Positions 23,550-32,754 of a DNA stretch of 35,929 nt are shown here, piece by piece. The notes beneath the pieces were generated by a model. It saw only the letters and a list, made by a program, of their open reading frames with translations. It was not told the DNA's origin and did no database searches. How positions within the stretch are numbered: the stretch's first letter is position 1; every line of letters begins with the position of its first letter. Both the position numbers and the translations under genes were made by a program. Origin of the DNA: Candidatus Adlerbacteria bacterium (GTDB taxonomy: Bacteria > Patescibacteriota > Minisyncoccia > Phycocordibacterales > SBAW01); NCBI GenBank assembly GCA_903851045.1, contig CAINNF010000009.1, positions 70,525-106,453 of the forward strand, in the 5' to 3' direction.

Positions 23550-25967
23550 TTATTCCTTCCAAAGCTTCGATAGGGCGTCTCTGGTCTTCTGTTCGTAGAT
23601 TTCAATCAGTTTTTTGCTACCCTGAATGAGGGTGCGTTCGGATTCAATACGCTCGGCGATTTTCTTTTGGATTTCCATAGGTGGGAGAGGAATCTCGTAT
23701 TCTTTAATCTGCTTCGGTGAGATATTTCCTTGAGCTCCACCACCCGCAGTCATCTGACAGTATTCATAAAATTCATCAGAAAATAAAATTGATTTCAAGA
23801 AATATTTTGAGAGCTTTTCTCCATCCGGCCTTACTAGACCGACACGTTGATTAAGAAACAAATTATCGAATTGCGAAACGGCAACCTTACCGACCGTCGC
23901 TCCGGTCATGGCAATAAGTATGTCGTCTTTATTAACGATAAACTTATCTAGTGACTTAGTATGTGAAAAATATTGTGCATCCTCAATTTCAACTTCTCCA
24001 TTTTTGCCAACATTTCCTATTTTAACCACAGGTAGGTCAGTGTCGGCAGATTTTCCATTTTTCAATTCTTCACTCTTAAACGCATAGCCGCCAACAAAAT
24101 CAACAACGTCGCCCAGCTTCGTCTTCTTCCACTCTGGATCGATGTCAATTTTGGGTTTCCAGTTTTGGGTAATTTGCTTGGCACCCGTGATAATGCTTTG
24201 GTAGCTGTCCAACTCCTTCACTATCAGCTTCTGAACTTCAAGCGGAGGAAGGGGAACTTTTATAGACCGTAGTTTTTCTTGATTTAACTTTGGAACTGTC
24301 ACGCCGGTTATGAATGGAGATAGGTCGATATTGTTTAAGTAGGAAACGAGAAATGTATCGATCATCTTCTCCTTTATTGGACGAACAACATGGGCGTGGT
24401 TATTGACCCAATATTTACCTTCTGCAATAAAAGCAGTCCTGTCTCCTATGTCCCACTTTGCACCATCCTCTCCAATTAAAACCAACCTTTCATCAAAAAT
24501 GTAGTCGTGGACATGATCCAGAATACCCGTGGCTCCGTAGTATGGAAACGGACCTGCTTTCCTGTCAGATTTCGTTATCGGTTTTCTCTTGTTGTCTAAA
24601 ATATCAACTACGTCACCGAGTTCTACCATCGGCCACTTTGCGTTTGCGTAATTGGTTGTTAAACGATAGCGATCACCAGACAGATTATAGTCGCCAGTTT
24701 CGGCAATTATTGTTTTCGCAACGTAGGTGCCTTTGTCATTGTCTACTTTCTTTCCTCTTTTCCAATTGTTTAAAATATCGAGGGCATCTGGTAGATCATT
24801 TTTATTGCTCGCTCGCTTGGTTGCACCCAAGTCAAAGCCGTCGTTCTCGATTTTCACAAACAAAATCTCTTTGCTTTGTTTTGCCAATTCGTTGTTAAAC
24901 AAAAGAATGCTTGTTTTTACACCGCTGTAAGGCTGGAATACCCCCGATGGCAAGCTGATTACCGCATACAGCCCATCCTCTACTAGATTCTTGCGTAGTT
25001 GCTTATGTGCCGTGCCGGATTGAAAGATAATGCCCTCGGGCACGATAACAGCCGCACGTCCCTGTGGTCGTAGGTGGTTCATGATGTAGTCAACGAACAG
25101 CACTTCGGACCGAGTAGACTCTATGCTGAATTTGCTATGGGTACTGACACCGCCTTTTGGCGACATAAATGGTGGGTTGGCCAGGATTACAGAAAACTTA
25201 TCACCCCATCGCTCATCCATGGAAAGGGTGTCGTAGTTGAATATCTTTGGATTCTTGAACTGGTGCAGGTACATGTTGACCTGTGCGATACGGACCATGC
25301 CGGGGTCTATGTCGTAGCCTTCAAAATTACCCATCAGGTTTTTGCGTTGATCGGGTGTGAGTGGCTTTTCAATGTGTTGCTTCAATATGTGTTTGTAGGT
25401 ACTCACTAAGAAGCCACCAGTGCCACATGCAGGGTCTAGCACCTTATCCTCCATGGTTGGGTCTACGACTTCCACCATAAAATCAATGATGTGGCGTGGA
25501 GTACGGAACTGCCCAGCATCGCCTTGAGACGACATAATAGAAAGCAGGTACTCATACGCATTACCCAATTCCTCGGGGTGTGAGTAGTCAAAATAATCGA
25601 TTTCTTTCAAAAACAAGCCAAGCACTTCAGGACTTCGGTACGGCAGAAACGCTGACTTAAAAATCTCACGGAAGAGTTGGGGTAGCTGTTTTGATTCGGA
25701 AAACTTTACAAGTGCTTCGCTGTAGATGTTCATTCGTTCTTGATTCCCGATTCGGGCATCCATAAGACGAGTCCATGCGTATTGCTCTAGGTTACCGACG
25801 AAGAATGAGGGGTCGCCACCTTGCTTGATAGCAGACTGGTCCATATCATCCATGAATTTGTAGATGAGGGCGTTCGTGATTTGATCTATTTGTGAAGTTG
25901 GATTAGGAACAACACCAACAAGAACTTGGCGAGCGGCATCTATGTGATTTTTTGTTTGAGTGTTCAT
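23550..25967 (-). CDS. hsdM: Type I restriction HsdM-HsdS fusion
   Basis: 805 aa combining modification and specificity subunits. The methyltransferase part (about 1-440) has the N-terminal helical HsdM domain, SAM motif DPACGTGGF (about 177-185) and catalytic NPPF (about 263). Two HsdS-type target recognition domains follow: TRD1 about 450-600 (WPMVELGDVVDIL) and TRD2 about 615-800 (WKKTKLGDVVDFVGG, then DDILIAMTGATVGKVA). Each ends in a coiled-coil-like helix. It should methylate adenines in a bipartite site and guide HsdR. It starts 4 bp after the HsdR stop. The fusion is rarer than separate hsdM and hsdS genes. Confidence 0.93.
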   Translation of the reverse strand: MNTQTKNHIDAARQVLVGVVPNPTSQIDQITNALIYKFMDDMDQSAIKQGGDPSFFVGNLEQYAWTRLMDARIGNQERMNIYSEALVKFSESKQLPQLFREIFKSAFLPYRSPEVLGLFLKEIDYFDYSHPEELGNAYEYLLSIMSSQGDAGQFRTPRHIIDFMVEVVDPTMEDKVLDPACGTGGFLVSTYKHILKQHIEKPLTPDQRKNLMGNFEGYDIDPGMVRIAQVNMYLHQFKNPKIFNYDTLSMDERWGDKFSVILANPPFMSPKGGVSTHSKFSIESTRSEVLFVDYIMNHLRPQGRAAVIVPEGIIFQSGTAHKQLRKNLVEDGLYAVISLPSGVFQPYSGVKTSILLFNNELAKQSKEILFVKIENDGFDLGATKRASNKNDLPDALDILNNWKRGKKVDNDKGTYVAKTIIAETGDYNLSGDRYRLTTNYANAKWPMVELGDVVDILDNKRKPITKSDRKAGPFPYYGATGILDHVHDYIFDERLVLIGEDGAKWDIGDRTAFIAEGKYWVNNHAHVVRPIKEKMIDTFLVSYLNNIDLSPFITGVTVPKLNQEKLRSIKVPLPPLEVQKLIVKELDSYQSIITGAKQITQNWKPKIDIDPEWKKTKLGDVVDFVGGYAFKSEELKNGKSADTDLPVVKIGNVGKNGEVEIEDAQYFSHTKSLDKFIVNKDDILIAMTGATVGKVAVSQFDNLFLNQRVGLVRPDGEKLSKYFLKSILFSDEFYEYCQMTAGGGAQGNISPKQIKEYEIPLPPMEIQKKIAERIESERTLIQGSKKLIEIYEQKTRDALSKLWKE

Positions 25968-25971
25968 ATTC

Positions 25972-28533
25972 TTAATTCATAAAGGTATTCAGAGAGACGT
26001 AGTCTTTGATATACGTCGGGACCGTGGTCTTAAAACCGTTGAGCCGTTGATATTCCTCGAAGTCAAAAGACGCACAGAAATGAAGTTGTGCGAGTTGTTT
26101 CGTATCAATAATTTCTCGAACCTGCGGATCGGCAATGTAGGCCTTGAAAAAGCTCTTTACTGGTGCGAAGTGCTCTTGGTCTACTGGATTCACTTCTGTG
26201 AATTTGCTCCACTCTGACTCAAGTAGTTCGTCTTTGGATTCAAAGCCGCTCTTTTGACCAAAGGCAACCTGCAGGAACTCACGGATAGTGATACGACGAT
26301 CAACGTTAAATGTCTTCCTTATGCCTTGCAGATTGAGGTAATGGTTCGGCTTGTCAAAGATGTTCGTCTTCGTATAGTCTTCGGCTCCCGCTACATCTCC
26401 ATTGTCCCAGAGGCTTTTTAATGTGTCATTGGCGAGTACGTCTTCCTCGACTGCACGCTTGAAGCCTTCACGATCAACACGCATACCGTCGGTGCCAATA
26501 TGTTTTTCTGAAATAGAGGCAATATCGTCATCTGTGGCCAGATCAATAGGACCCTTGAAAACATTGGTGCCGCCTTCATCTACGAAGATATCTGTACTAC
26601 CGGACCCTCCCGTGGAATCTGTTTCTTTTATTTTCTTAATCTTCGGTATCTTTATTTTCTCGTCATACTCAAACTCGTTCTCGAAGTATTCGCATGTGGC
26701 AAAAAAGTCAAAGAACTTAAAATGTTCCTTTGGTTCAGTAACAGTTTCTTTTGTGGCGTAGTCTCTATACTCAAATAAGTATTTTCGTGTGCCTCGTCCT
26801 TTTATCTGCACGAACTCCGCAGGACTGAACACGGGACGCATCAATGCGAGGTTTAAGATGTCTTGGCAGTCATAACCTGTGGTCATCATCCCCACAGTTA
26901 CTGCTACACGGGTCTTAGTGGAATCGTAACCTTCGGGGCTATTAACCTTGCCGTTGAGCATATTGTTGGAGAAGTTGATCGTCATCTGTTGTGCGGTTGG
27001 GACTTGCGAAGTCACCTGTACGGCAAAATTTGATTCATTGTATTGTTCCGGCCATCTTTCAAATGCGAGTTTGTTCAATATGTTTGTAACTCTTGTGGCA
27101 TGTTTTTGAGACACGCAGAAGACAATTGATTTACCAAATAAATCAACATCATATTTCTTTGCAACAGGGTCAAAGAGACCATTATCGATGAACGCCTTGC
27201 ACATAGCGATGTTAGTTTCCTCATTGAAGAACTTGCGCTCGTAGTGTCGCTCGTTAAAAACTTCGTTTATTGTTTCTCCTTGCTCTGTTGTTGAATGGGC
27301 AGCATAGCCATCAGTCGAAAGGAGCTCTGTGGTAATTTCTGTACGGGCGTCTACCACAATAGGGTTAATGAGGAAGCCATCTTTAACACCTGAAAGTAGG
27401 TCGTAACTAAAGGTTGGTTCGCTCGGCTTGCATCCAAAAGTTTTGTACGTATCAAGCAATTGCCTACGTTCAAATTCTCTTTGAGAGTCCGCATCCTCAC
27501 CATCAAATCCCTTGAGATAGTCTTTGGGGGTAGCAGTAAGCCCGAGCTTGTAGCCAACGAAATACTCAAATACTGCTCGGCTATTACCACCAATAGATCT
27601 GTGGGCCTCATCTGAGATCACCATTTCAAAATCTGTGGGAGAGAACTCTTTTTTATATCTATCACCGGCGAGAAAAGTCTGAATGGTAGACACAACAACC
27701 TGCGCATTACGCCATGAATCACGACTGTCTTTATAGATAACGCTTGTGTAGTCTTTGCCGATATATTGCTTGAAAGCTTTATGTGCCTGTTCTTCAAGTT
27801 CTATACGATCCACAAGGAATAAGACACGGCGTGCGTTGCCCGACTTGAGAAAGAGTTTTATTACTGCGGCAGAAATCAAAGTCTTACCAGTACCGGTTGC
27901 CATTTCAAAAAGAAATCTGTTTTTATTTTCAAGTGCCGCAGATTGCAGACTCTTGATTGCGCCTACTTGGTAGGGACGCATCTGTTTCAGGTTGTTGTTG
28001 CGAAAGAATTCTTGCCTCTTTGATTCGTCTTGAAAATCAGGGTCATTAGCGTAGCCGGGCATCTGTGATTCAATGATGTAATTCTCGTCTACTTTTGTAT
28101 TGGCAAGCTCTATAGGATTTGGGATGTATTTTTCATACTGCGTAATAGAGTCTTGTGTGGGGAAACGGGAGATGGTGTCAGGATTGCCATGCTTCGTATC
28201 CCAAAAATAATGAATGTTGCCATTTGAAAGGATGATGAAGCGAGCATTCACATTACGAGCGTAATTTCTGGCCTGCTCTTTCGCAGAAAGCGGATCAATC
28301 GATTCTTTTTTTGCTTCGACCACGACAAGGGCACGTCCGTCTTTATCGAGAAGTAAGAAGTCTATGTATCCTTTTGAAACATTTTCAAAATCTTCACCGA
28401 GGTCTGCGAGCATCACGCCGGGCTCAAGCTGTATGTTCATGGGGCCGTTCTTGTCTGCCTCAAAACGCCACCCTGATTCCTCAAGGAGTTTGTTTATCTT
28501 TATTCGAGCTGAAGCTTCTTTGGATTGCGTCAT
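25972..28533 (-). CDS. hsdR: Type I restriction endonuclease subunit HsdR
   Basis: 853 aa. The N-terminal nuclease domain has YIDFLLLDKDGRALVVVEAKK (PD-(D/E)XK, about residues 55-76). The SF2 translocase motor follows: Walker A MATGTGKT (about 210), DEAH (about 307), LGLTATP, and motif VI QIKGRGTRKY. A C-terminal helical domain would bind HsdM. It should translocate and cut unmodified DNA. It is in the order R then MS, which differs from the R-M-S and M-S-R orders often seen. The start at 28533 is 4 bp after the HTH gene stop. Confidence 0.95.
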   Translation of the reverse strand: MTQSKEASARIKINKLLEESGWRFEADKNGPMNIQLEPGVMLADLGEDFENVSKGYIDFLLLDKDGRALVVVEAKKESIDPLSAKEQARNYARNVNARFIILSNGNIHYFWDTKHGNPDTISRFPTQDSITQYEKYIPNPIELANTKVDENYIIESQMPGYANDPDFQDESKRQEFFRNNNLKQMRPYQVGAIKSLQSAALENKNRFLFEMATGTGKTLISAAVIKLFLKSGNARRVLFLVDRIELEEQAHKAFKQYIGKDYTSVIYKDSRDSWRNAQVVVSTIQTFLAGDRYKKEFSPTDFEMVISDEAHRSIGGNSRAVFEYFVGYKLGLTATPKDYLKGFDGEDADSQREFERRQLLDTYKTFGCKPSEPTFSYDLLSGVKDGFLINPIVVDARTEITTELLSTDGYAAHSTTEQGETINEVFNERHYERKFFNEETNIAMCKAFIDNGLFDPVAKKYDVDLFGKSIVFCVSQKHATRVTNILNKLAFERWPEQYNESNFAVQVTSQVPTAQQMTINFSNNMLNGKVNSPEGYDSTKTRVAVTVGMMTTGYDCQDILNLALMRPVFSPAEFVQIKGRGTRKYLFEYRDYATKETVTEPKEHFKFFDFFATCEYFENEFEYDEKIKIPKIKKIKETDSTGGSGSTDIFVDEGGTNVFKGPIDLATDDDIASISEKHIGTDGMRVDREGFKRAVEEDVLANDTLKSLWDNGDVAGAEDYTKTNIFDKPNHYLNLQGIRKTFNVDRRITIREFLQVAFGQKSGFESKDELLESEWSKFTEVNPVDQEHFAPVKSFFKAYIADPQVREIIDTKQLAQLHFCASFDFEEYQRLNGFKTTVPTYIKDYVSLNTFMN

Positions 28534-28537
28534 ATGT

Positions 28538-28720
28538 TTATTTGGCCTTGAGCATCTTCAGTATTTCACTCTTCCGATACCTGCGATCACGCCGAGTGCC
28601 GTATCGAAGTGCTTTAAGGAACCCGTTGTTATCCCATTTACGCAGGGTATTGGGATGCACGCTCAGGATTTCAGATGCCTCAGCCAGAGTGATGATTTCG
28701 TCTTTTTTCGTGTCTGTCAT
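28538..28720 (-). CDS. MerR/excisionase-type HTH protein
   Basis: 60 aa. One winged HTH covers nearly the whole protein: ITLAEASEILSVHPNTLRKWDNNGFLKALRYG, then RRYRKSEI. This is the MerR_17/excisionase-like pattern. As first gene of the restriction operon it could be its regulator, or a recombination directionality factor for one of the adjacent serine recombinases. An ACTTA-TAC-TAAGT inverted repeat lies just upstream (28735-28747) and could be its operator. Confidence 0.85.
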   Translation of the reverse strand: MTDTKKDEIITLAEASEILSVHPNTLRKWDNNGFLKALRYGTRRDRRYRKSEILKMLKAK

Positions 28721-28950
28721 ATAAAATACCGACTTATACTAAGTTTACACTGTTTTTTGGAGTAAATAAAGGGCTTTTAGTTACCAACTCCAAGATCTCC
28801 CGTACGTCACATGTTGGAAACGGACACAGTTCAAGGTACCGCTAATTGTCAAAAAGTGGTTTTACTATCCCAAACCCGCTAGACACTAGTCGTTTGCTTT
28901 ACTAGTGATATATCAGCTAATTTCGGCCTCTTGTAGGTCGCAACGTTACT
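28721..28950. promoter_or_regulatory. Divergent regulatory region between HTH gene and recombinase 1
   Basis: About 230 bp between divergent genes. It holds the inverted repeat ACTTA/TAAGT, AAGTTTACA (28741) also found in the left junction, GTTACCAAC (28780-28788), and two ACTAGT palindromes (28885-28890 and 28901-28906) with a 10-base spacer. The palindrome TGATATATCA directly follows the second one. Promoters for both directions must be here, but no pair of boxes stands out. The layout suits control by the HTH protein or binding by the recombinase. Confidence 0.5.
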
Positions 28951-30624
28951 ATGTCATCTAACACACTGCTGAAGTTGAAGTATTGCCTCTATGCGCGTAA
29001 GTCTATGGAGGCTGAAGAGCGGCAGGCGCTCTCGATAGATTCGCAGATTAAGGAAATGCGTGGGATTGCCGAGCGAGACAATCTCTTTATCTCCGCAGTA
29101 CGCACTGAATCGCACTCCGCTAAGGACTCCGGTGAACGCCCTGTGTTTAATCGGATTCTCCAAGAGGTACGTTTGGGCCGATACAACGCATTACTCACCT
29201 GGGCACCCGATCGCCTAAGCCGGAATGCGGGCGATCTCGGAAGACTCGTAGACATGATGGACAGTCAACATCTTCTTGAGATACGCACGTTCAATCAATG
29301 CTTTACCAACTCACCAAACGAGAAGTTCCTGCTCATGATTCTCGGCAGCCAAGCGAAGCTAGAGAATGATAACCGAGGAATTAACGTGAAGCGCGGACTG
29401 CGAGCGCTCGTTGCGCGTGGTCATTGGCCGGGCGTGCCTCCCATTGGCTACGAGTGTGATGAGCGCAAAGATTATCGAGGAAGGCTTAGAGTGGATGTTC
29501 GCCGAGCCCCCGTCATCAAACAAATGTTTGAGAAGGCAGCCGAGGGTATGAGCTATCGCAAAATCTGCCACTGGCTCAAAACTGAGTTGGACTTCAAATC
29601 TCCCAACAACAAGCACATCACCCTGAGTATGACCCAGTTAACCATCGCCAAACCATTCTATTACGGTGAATTCGAGTATCCTCGGGGAAGCAAGAACTGG
29701 TACAAGGGCAGCCATACTCCCATCATCACCAAAGAGCTGTACGACAAAGCTCAAAAAGAGCTGGCCAAGCGGCGACACATCAAAAGTATCTTCCGCAGGA
29801 ATCTCGCCTATACCAAGCTGATGAAATGCGGCTTGTGCGGTTCAGGAATCTGTGGTGAAGAAAAGTACAAAGAATTGAAAAACGGGTCCATATCCAAATA
29901 CACCTACTATGGCTGCACCCGCGCACGAAACCGCTATTGCGAACTCACCTATATTCGCGAAGACGTACTCGTCGATCAGCTCCGCGAACTTGTAGACTCA
30001 CTCAGTATTGATGAGCTCGGCGTACGTGGACAGTTGGATGTGGAAGTGGACCGCATGTACCGCTTCCATCGCGATGTCATGGGACAGGCAGAAGGATATG
30101 AAAATGGCGAGCAGCGAGATATCGACGTGAAAGCGTATGTGAAGTACCTACTCCGCGAAGGTACGATTGAAGAAAAACGCCATGTACTGCTAAACCTAAA
30201 AAGTAAATTGATTGTTAAAGATGGGAAGGTGTACATGGCGGAGACTGTCCCTCAAGAAGAAACCCCCGAACCAGCATCCCCTGAAAAGGCAATCATATTA
30301 GAGATTGAAGTGAATGATCCGCATTTTGACAGGCATATCATGGGTCCCGAACGGTTGGAGGTTGATGAGCCACGAGAACTTCCGGGAGGATTCCAGCTGG
30401 TCTATAACGGACAGGATCTTCCTCAGACCAGGAAACAGGGCACCTTATTCCACTTCGCAATGATCTATACGGGTGAAGTGAACGTTGCTGAAACGGTTGA
30501 GTTGCTGTTCGAGTATCTCTTTCAGAAGCGCGACGTTATTAAGCGTATGCGGGTAAATCGTCGGGAGATTCGGATAGATAAAATGGAATTCTCAAAAGTC
30601 CTCAGTGAGGAAATTCGGGTTTAA
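28951..30624 (+). CDS. Large serine recombinase 1
   Basis: 557 aa. The resolvase N-terminal catalytic domain has YCLYARKS (Ser18 as nucleophile, Arg16) and APDRLSRN. A Recombinase domain (PF07508) and a zinc ribbon near 290-330 (CGLCGSGICGEEK, then YGCTRARNRYC) follow. Compared with the neighbouring recombinase it carries an extra C-terminal stretch of about 130 residues (after KDGKVYMAETV) with no recognised domain. It should integrate or excise a mobile element through short att cores. The ATG 28951 lacks a clear ribosome-binding site. Confidence 0.93.
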   Translation: MSSNTLLKLKYCLYARKSMEAEERQALSIDSQIKEMRGIAERDNLFISAVRTESHSAKDSGERPVFNRILQEVRLGRYNALLTWAPDRLSRNAGDLGRLVDMMDSQHLLEIRTFNQCFTNSPNEKFLLMILGSQAKLENDNRGINVKRGLRALVARGHWPGVPPIGYECDERKDYRGRLRVDVRRAPVIKQMFEKAAEGMSYRKICHWLKTELDFKSPNNKHITLSMTQLTIAKPFYYGEFEYPRGSKNWYKGSHTPIITKELYDKAQKELAKRRHIKSIFRRNLAYTKLMKCGLCGSGICGEEKYKELKNGSISKYTYYGCTRARNRYCELTYIREDVLVDQLRELVDSLSIDELGVRGQLDVEVDRMYRFHRDVMGQAEGYENGEQRDIDVKAYVKYLLREGTIEEKRHVLLNLKSKLIVKDGKVYMAETVPQEETPEPASPEKAIILEIEVNDPHFDRHIMGPERLEVDEPRELPGGFQLVYNGQDLPQTRKQGTLFHFAMIYTGEVNVAETVELLFEYLFQKRDVIKRMRVNRREIRIDKMEFSKVLSEEIRV

Positions 30625-30672
30625 TCTTTCAGATACTCAAGGCTCAATCTCACCCAAACTCTGGACATTAAA

Positions 30673-30681
30673 GTTACCAAC
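30673..30681 (+). repeat. GTTACCAAC word between the two recombinase genes
   Basis: GTTACCAAC is also at 19732-19740 and 28780-28788, with TTACCAAC at 13391-13398, all on the plus strand at module borders. The 28780 and 30673 copies extend to 13 of 15 identical bases (GTTACCAACTYCRAG) and bracket recombinase 1. It is a candidate att core. Confidence 0.4.
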
Positions 30682-30729
30682 TTCGAGGCCTTTAGGACGC
30701 TCTGGACTCCTACCCCCGTTGCGTCATCA

Positions 30730-32061
30730 ATGGTGTGTATGCAAACCACAACAAGGGCTCCCTTAGGAGGCATTAACAGGCTACCTCCCCAAGAAGCGCC
30801 CGTAATCAAGTACTGCCTGTACGCAAGAAAGAGCACAGAGGAAGAGGATAAGCAGGCTCTCTCCATAGAGTCGCAAGTCCGGGAGATGACGAGATTAGCA
30901 GAAAAAGACGGCCTCAATATAGTGGAGGTAAAGCGCGAGTCGCACTCCTCCAAAGAGGTGGGCCAGCGGCCGGTATATAACGAGCTGCTGGCCGAAATTA
31001 GAACCGGCAAGTTTAACGGCATCCTGACGTGGGCACCGGATCGCCTGAGCCGCAACGCCGGAGACCTTGGCGCGGTAGTGGACCTACTCGATCAGAAAAA
31101 GCTCCTAGAAATACGCACTTACACGCAGAAGTTCACCAACAACCCGAACGAGAAGTTTATGCTGATGATTCTCGGTTCGCAGGCGAAGCTGGAGAACGAT
31201 CAAAAAATCATCAACGTAAAGCGCGGCCTGCGGGCTCGCTGTGAGATGGGCTGGCGGCCGAGTACCGCGCCGACCGGCTACCTCAGCGAGAAACATGTCG
31301 ACAAGAAGTGCCAGGTGCGCCTCGACCCAAAACGTTCCATCCTAATACGTCAGATATTTGAGAAGGTTGGCAACGAAGAGTGGAGCGGACGACAGACCTA
31401 CAAATGGCTTACCAAAACCGGCTTCAAGACCCGAAATGCAAAGAAGCTCTCACTCGCTAATCTATACACGATTCTGCGCAACACCTTTTACTACGGCGAA
31501 TTCGAGTACCCGGCCGGAAGCGACAATTGGTATCAGGGCAAGCATCAACCCATAATCACAAGAGAGTTGTTCGACAGGACACAAGCAAATTTACAAGACC
31601 ATTACATACCTAAAACCGAGAGCAAGGAATTTGCCTTCACGAAGCTGATAAAGTGCGGCTACTGCGAGAGCGGCATAACCGCCGACGAGAAGTTCAAGAA
31701 ACTAAAAGATGGCGGCGTGAACCGCCATGTCTATTATATGTGTACGAGAGCGAAAGATACCGACTGCAAGAATCAGGCCGTCAACGAGAAAGACCTCATC
31801 GAGGAATTGAGTGGGCTGCTGGAGACAATTGATCTCGACGAGATTGGCATGAGGGCTAAAATCGAGGAGGAGGTGGCGCGGTACAACAAATTCCGAATAG
31901 GCGTCCTTGGGATGAAAACAAAGGATCGCAACAGTGCCATAGAGGTACGCAACTACGCGAAGTACTTACTCAAGGAAGGAACTATTACTGAGAAGCGCGA
32001 GCTGCTAGCATGCCTCAAGAGCACGCTAGTGCTTAAGGATAGAAAGGTAACACTGCAGTAA
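30730..32061 (+). CDS. Large serine recombinase 2
   Basis: 443 aa from ATG 30730 (ATG 30739 also possible). The catalytic Ser35 is in YCLYARKS, followed by APDRLSRNAGDLG, a Recombinase domain and a zinc ribbon (CGYCESGITADEK, then YYMCTRAKDTDC). It is clearly homologous to recombinase 1 over the full length but ends at KDRKVTLQ, without the extension. Many synonymous and residue differences show this is not a recent duplication; the two probably came with separate elements. It converges on the TM-protein gene with no gap (stop at 32061, next stop at 32062). Confidence 0.93.
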   Translation: MVCMQTTTRAPLGGINRLPPQEAPVIKYCLYARKSTEEEDKQALSIESQVREMTRLAEKDGLNIVEVKRESHSSKEVGQRPVYNELLAEIRTGKFNGILTWAPDRLSRNAGDLGAVVDLLDQKKLLEIRTYTQKFTNNPNEKFMLMILGSQAKLENDQKIINVKRGLRARCEMGWRPSTAPTGYLSEKHVDKKCQVRLDPKRSILIRQIFEKVGNEEWSGRQTYKWLTKTGFKTRNAKKLSLANLYTILRNTFYYGEFEYPAGSDNWYQGKHQPIITRELFDRTQANLQDHYIPKTESKEFAFTKLIKCGYCESGITADEKFKKLKDGGVNRHVYYMCTRAKDTDCKNQAVNEKDLIEELSGLLETIDLDEIGMRAKIEEEVARYNKFRIGVLGMKTKDRNSAIEVRNYAKYLLKEGTITEKRELLACLKSTLVLKDRKVTLQ

Positions 32062-32754
32062 TTATAGCGCAGGGGTTGCAGGCGGCGCTTCCTCCACTTC
32101 TTCGTCAGAAAGGCCTAGAACCAGTTCGTGCATTTTCTCTCGGTACATAATCAGACGTTTATTTACGGTTTCCATATCCTCTTTTAGCTCCTTAAATTTT
32201 GGATACTTTGCTTGAATAGACTGCGGGTCGACATCATCCTTTGCGTCCGCAAGCTGGCGGTCGTACCACCGGCGGAAGCGAGCTTGCCAAGTGGTGAGGT
32301 GCGGGCGCAAGCCCTTGTTCAAAAGGGTGATAGAAAGCGTGATGATTTGCCGGGTGCTTTTATTTTTTACTTTATTTACCGGAATGTCCTTGATTAGCTC
32401 GCGCGTGATTGAAAAGAAGTTATGCCATGAGTCGTAAATCTCTGAGATAACATCGTGCTCCAAGTCGATGGGTAGACCAATTTTCCTCGTGCTCAACTCC
32501 ACCCAAATCTTATAGGCAATTTCTTGGTCGCGCAGATTGGGCTTGAAAGAAATCTTGTGGGAGCCGATGCCCATCTCCGCCGTGTCTATCTCAAAGTTTG
32601 ACCGTCGCCCGAACCACCACCATCGGATGCCGATGACTACCACGACCAGCGCAATGAGTACACCGATGGCAACCGGATTAAGCGTCAGCGAAAAGGAATA
32701 GTCGTGATTAAGTGTGAGCGAAGCCAAGGTCGCAAGCGTGCCGGTCGCCGTCAT
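32062..32754 (-). CDS. Single-TM protein partnered with TIR-like gene
   Basis: 230 aa. A short N-terminus, one TM helix (about 27-49, PVAIGVLIALVVVVIGIRWWW) and a basic stop-transfer are followed by a cytosolic helical body of about 175 residues. The tail is Pro/Ala/Glu-rich (EEVEEAPPATPAL). No Macro, SLOG or SIR2 domain is seen, so it is not a known Thoeris effector. The start overlaps the TIR-like stop by 4 bases (ATGA, 32751-32754), which suggests the proteins act together. It could be a membrane-damaging effector or a membrane anchor. Confidence 0.8.
   Translation of the reverse strand: MTATGTLATLASLTLNHDYSFSLTLNPVAIGVLIALVVVVIGIRWWWFGRRSNFEIDTAEMGIGSHKISFKPNLRDQEIAYKIWVELSTRKIGLPIDLEHDVISEIYDSWHNFFSITRELIKDIPVNKVKNKSTRQIITLSITLLNKGLRPHLTTWQARFRRWYDRQLADAKDDVDPQSIQAKYPKFKELKEDMETVNKRLIMYREKMHELVLGLSDEEVEEAPPATPAL

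Noticed and set aside
28951-32061. Recent duplication of one recombinase gene
   Set aside because: Although homologous, the two differ throughout and only one has the C-terminal extension, so separate arrival is more likely.
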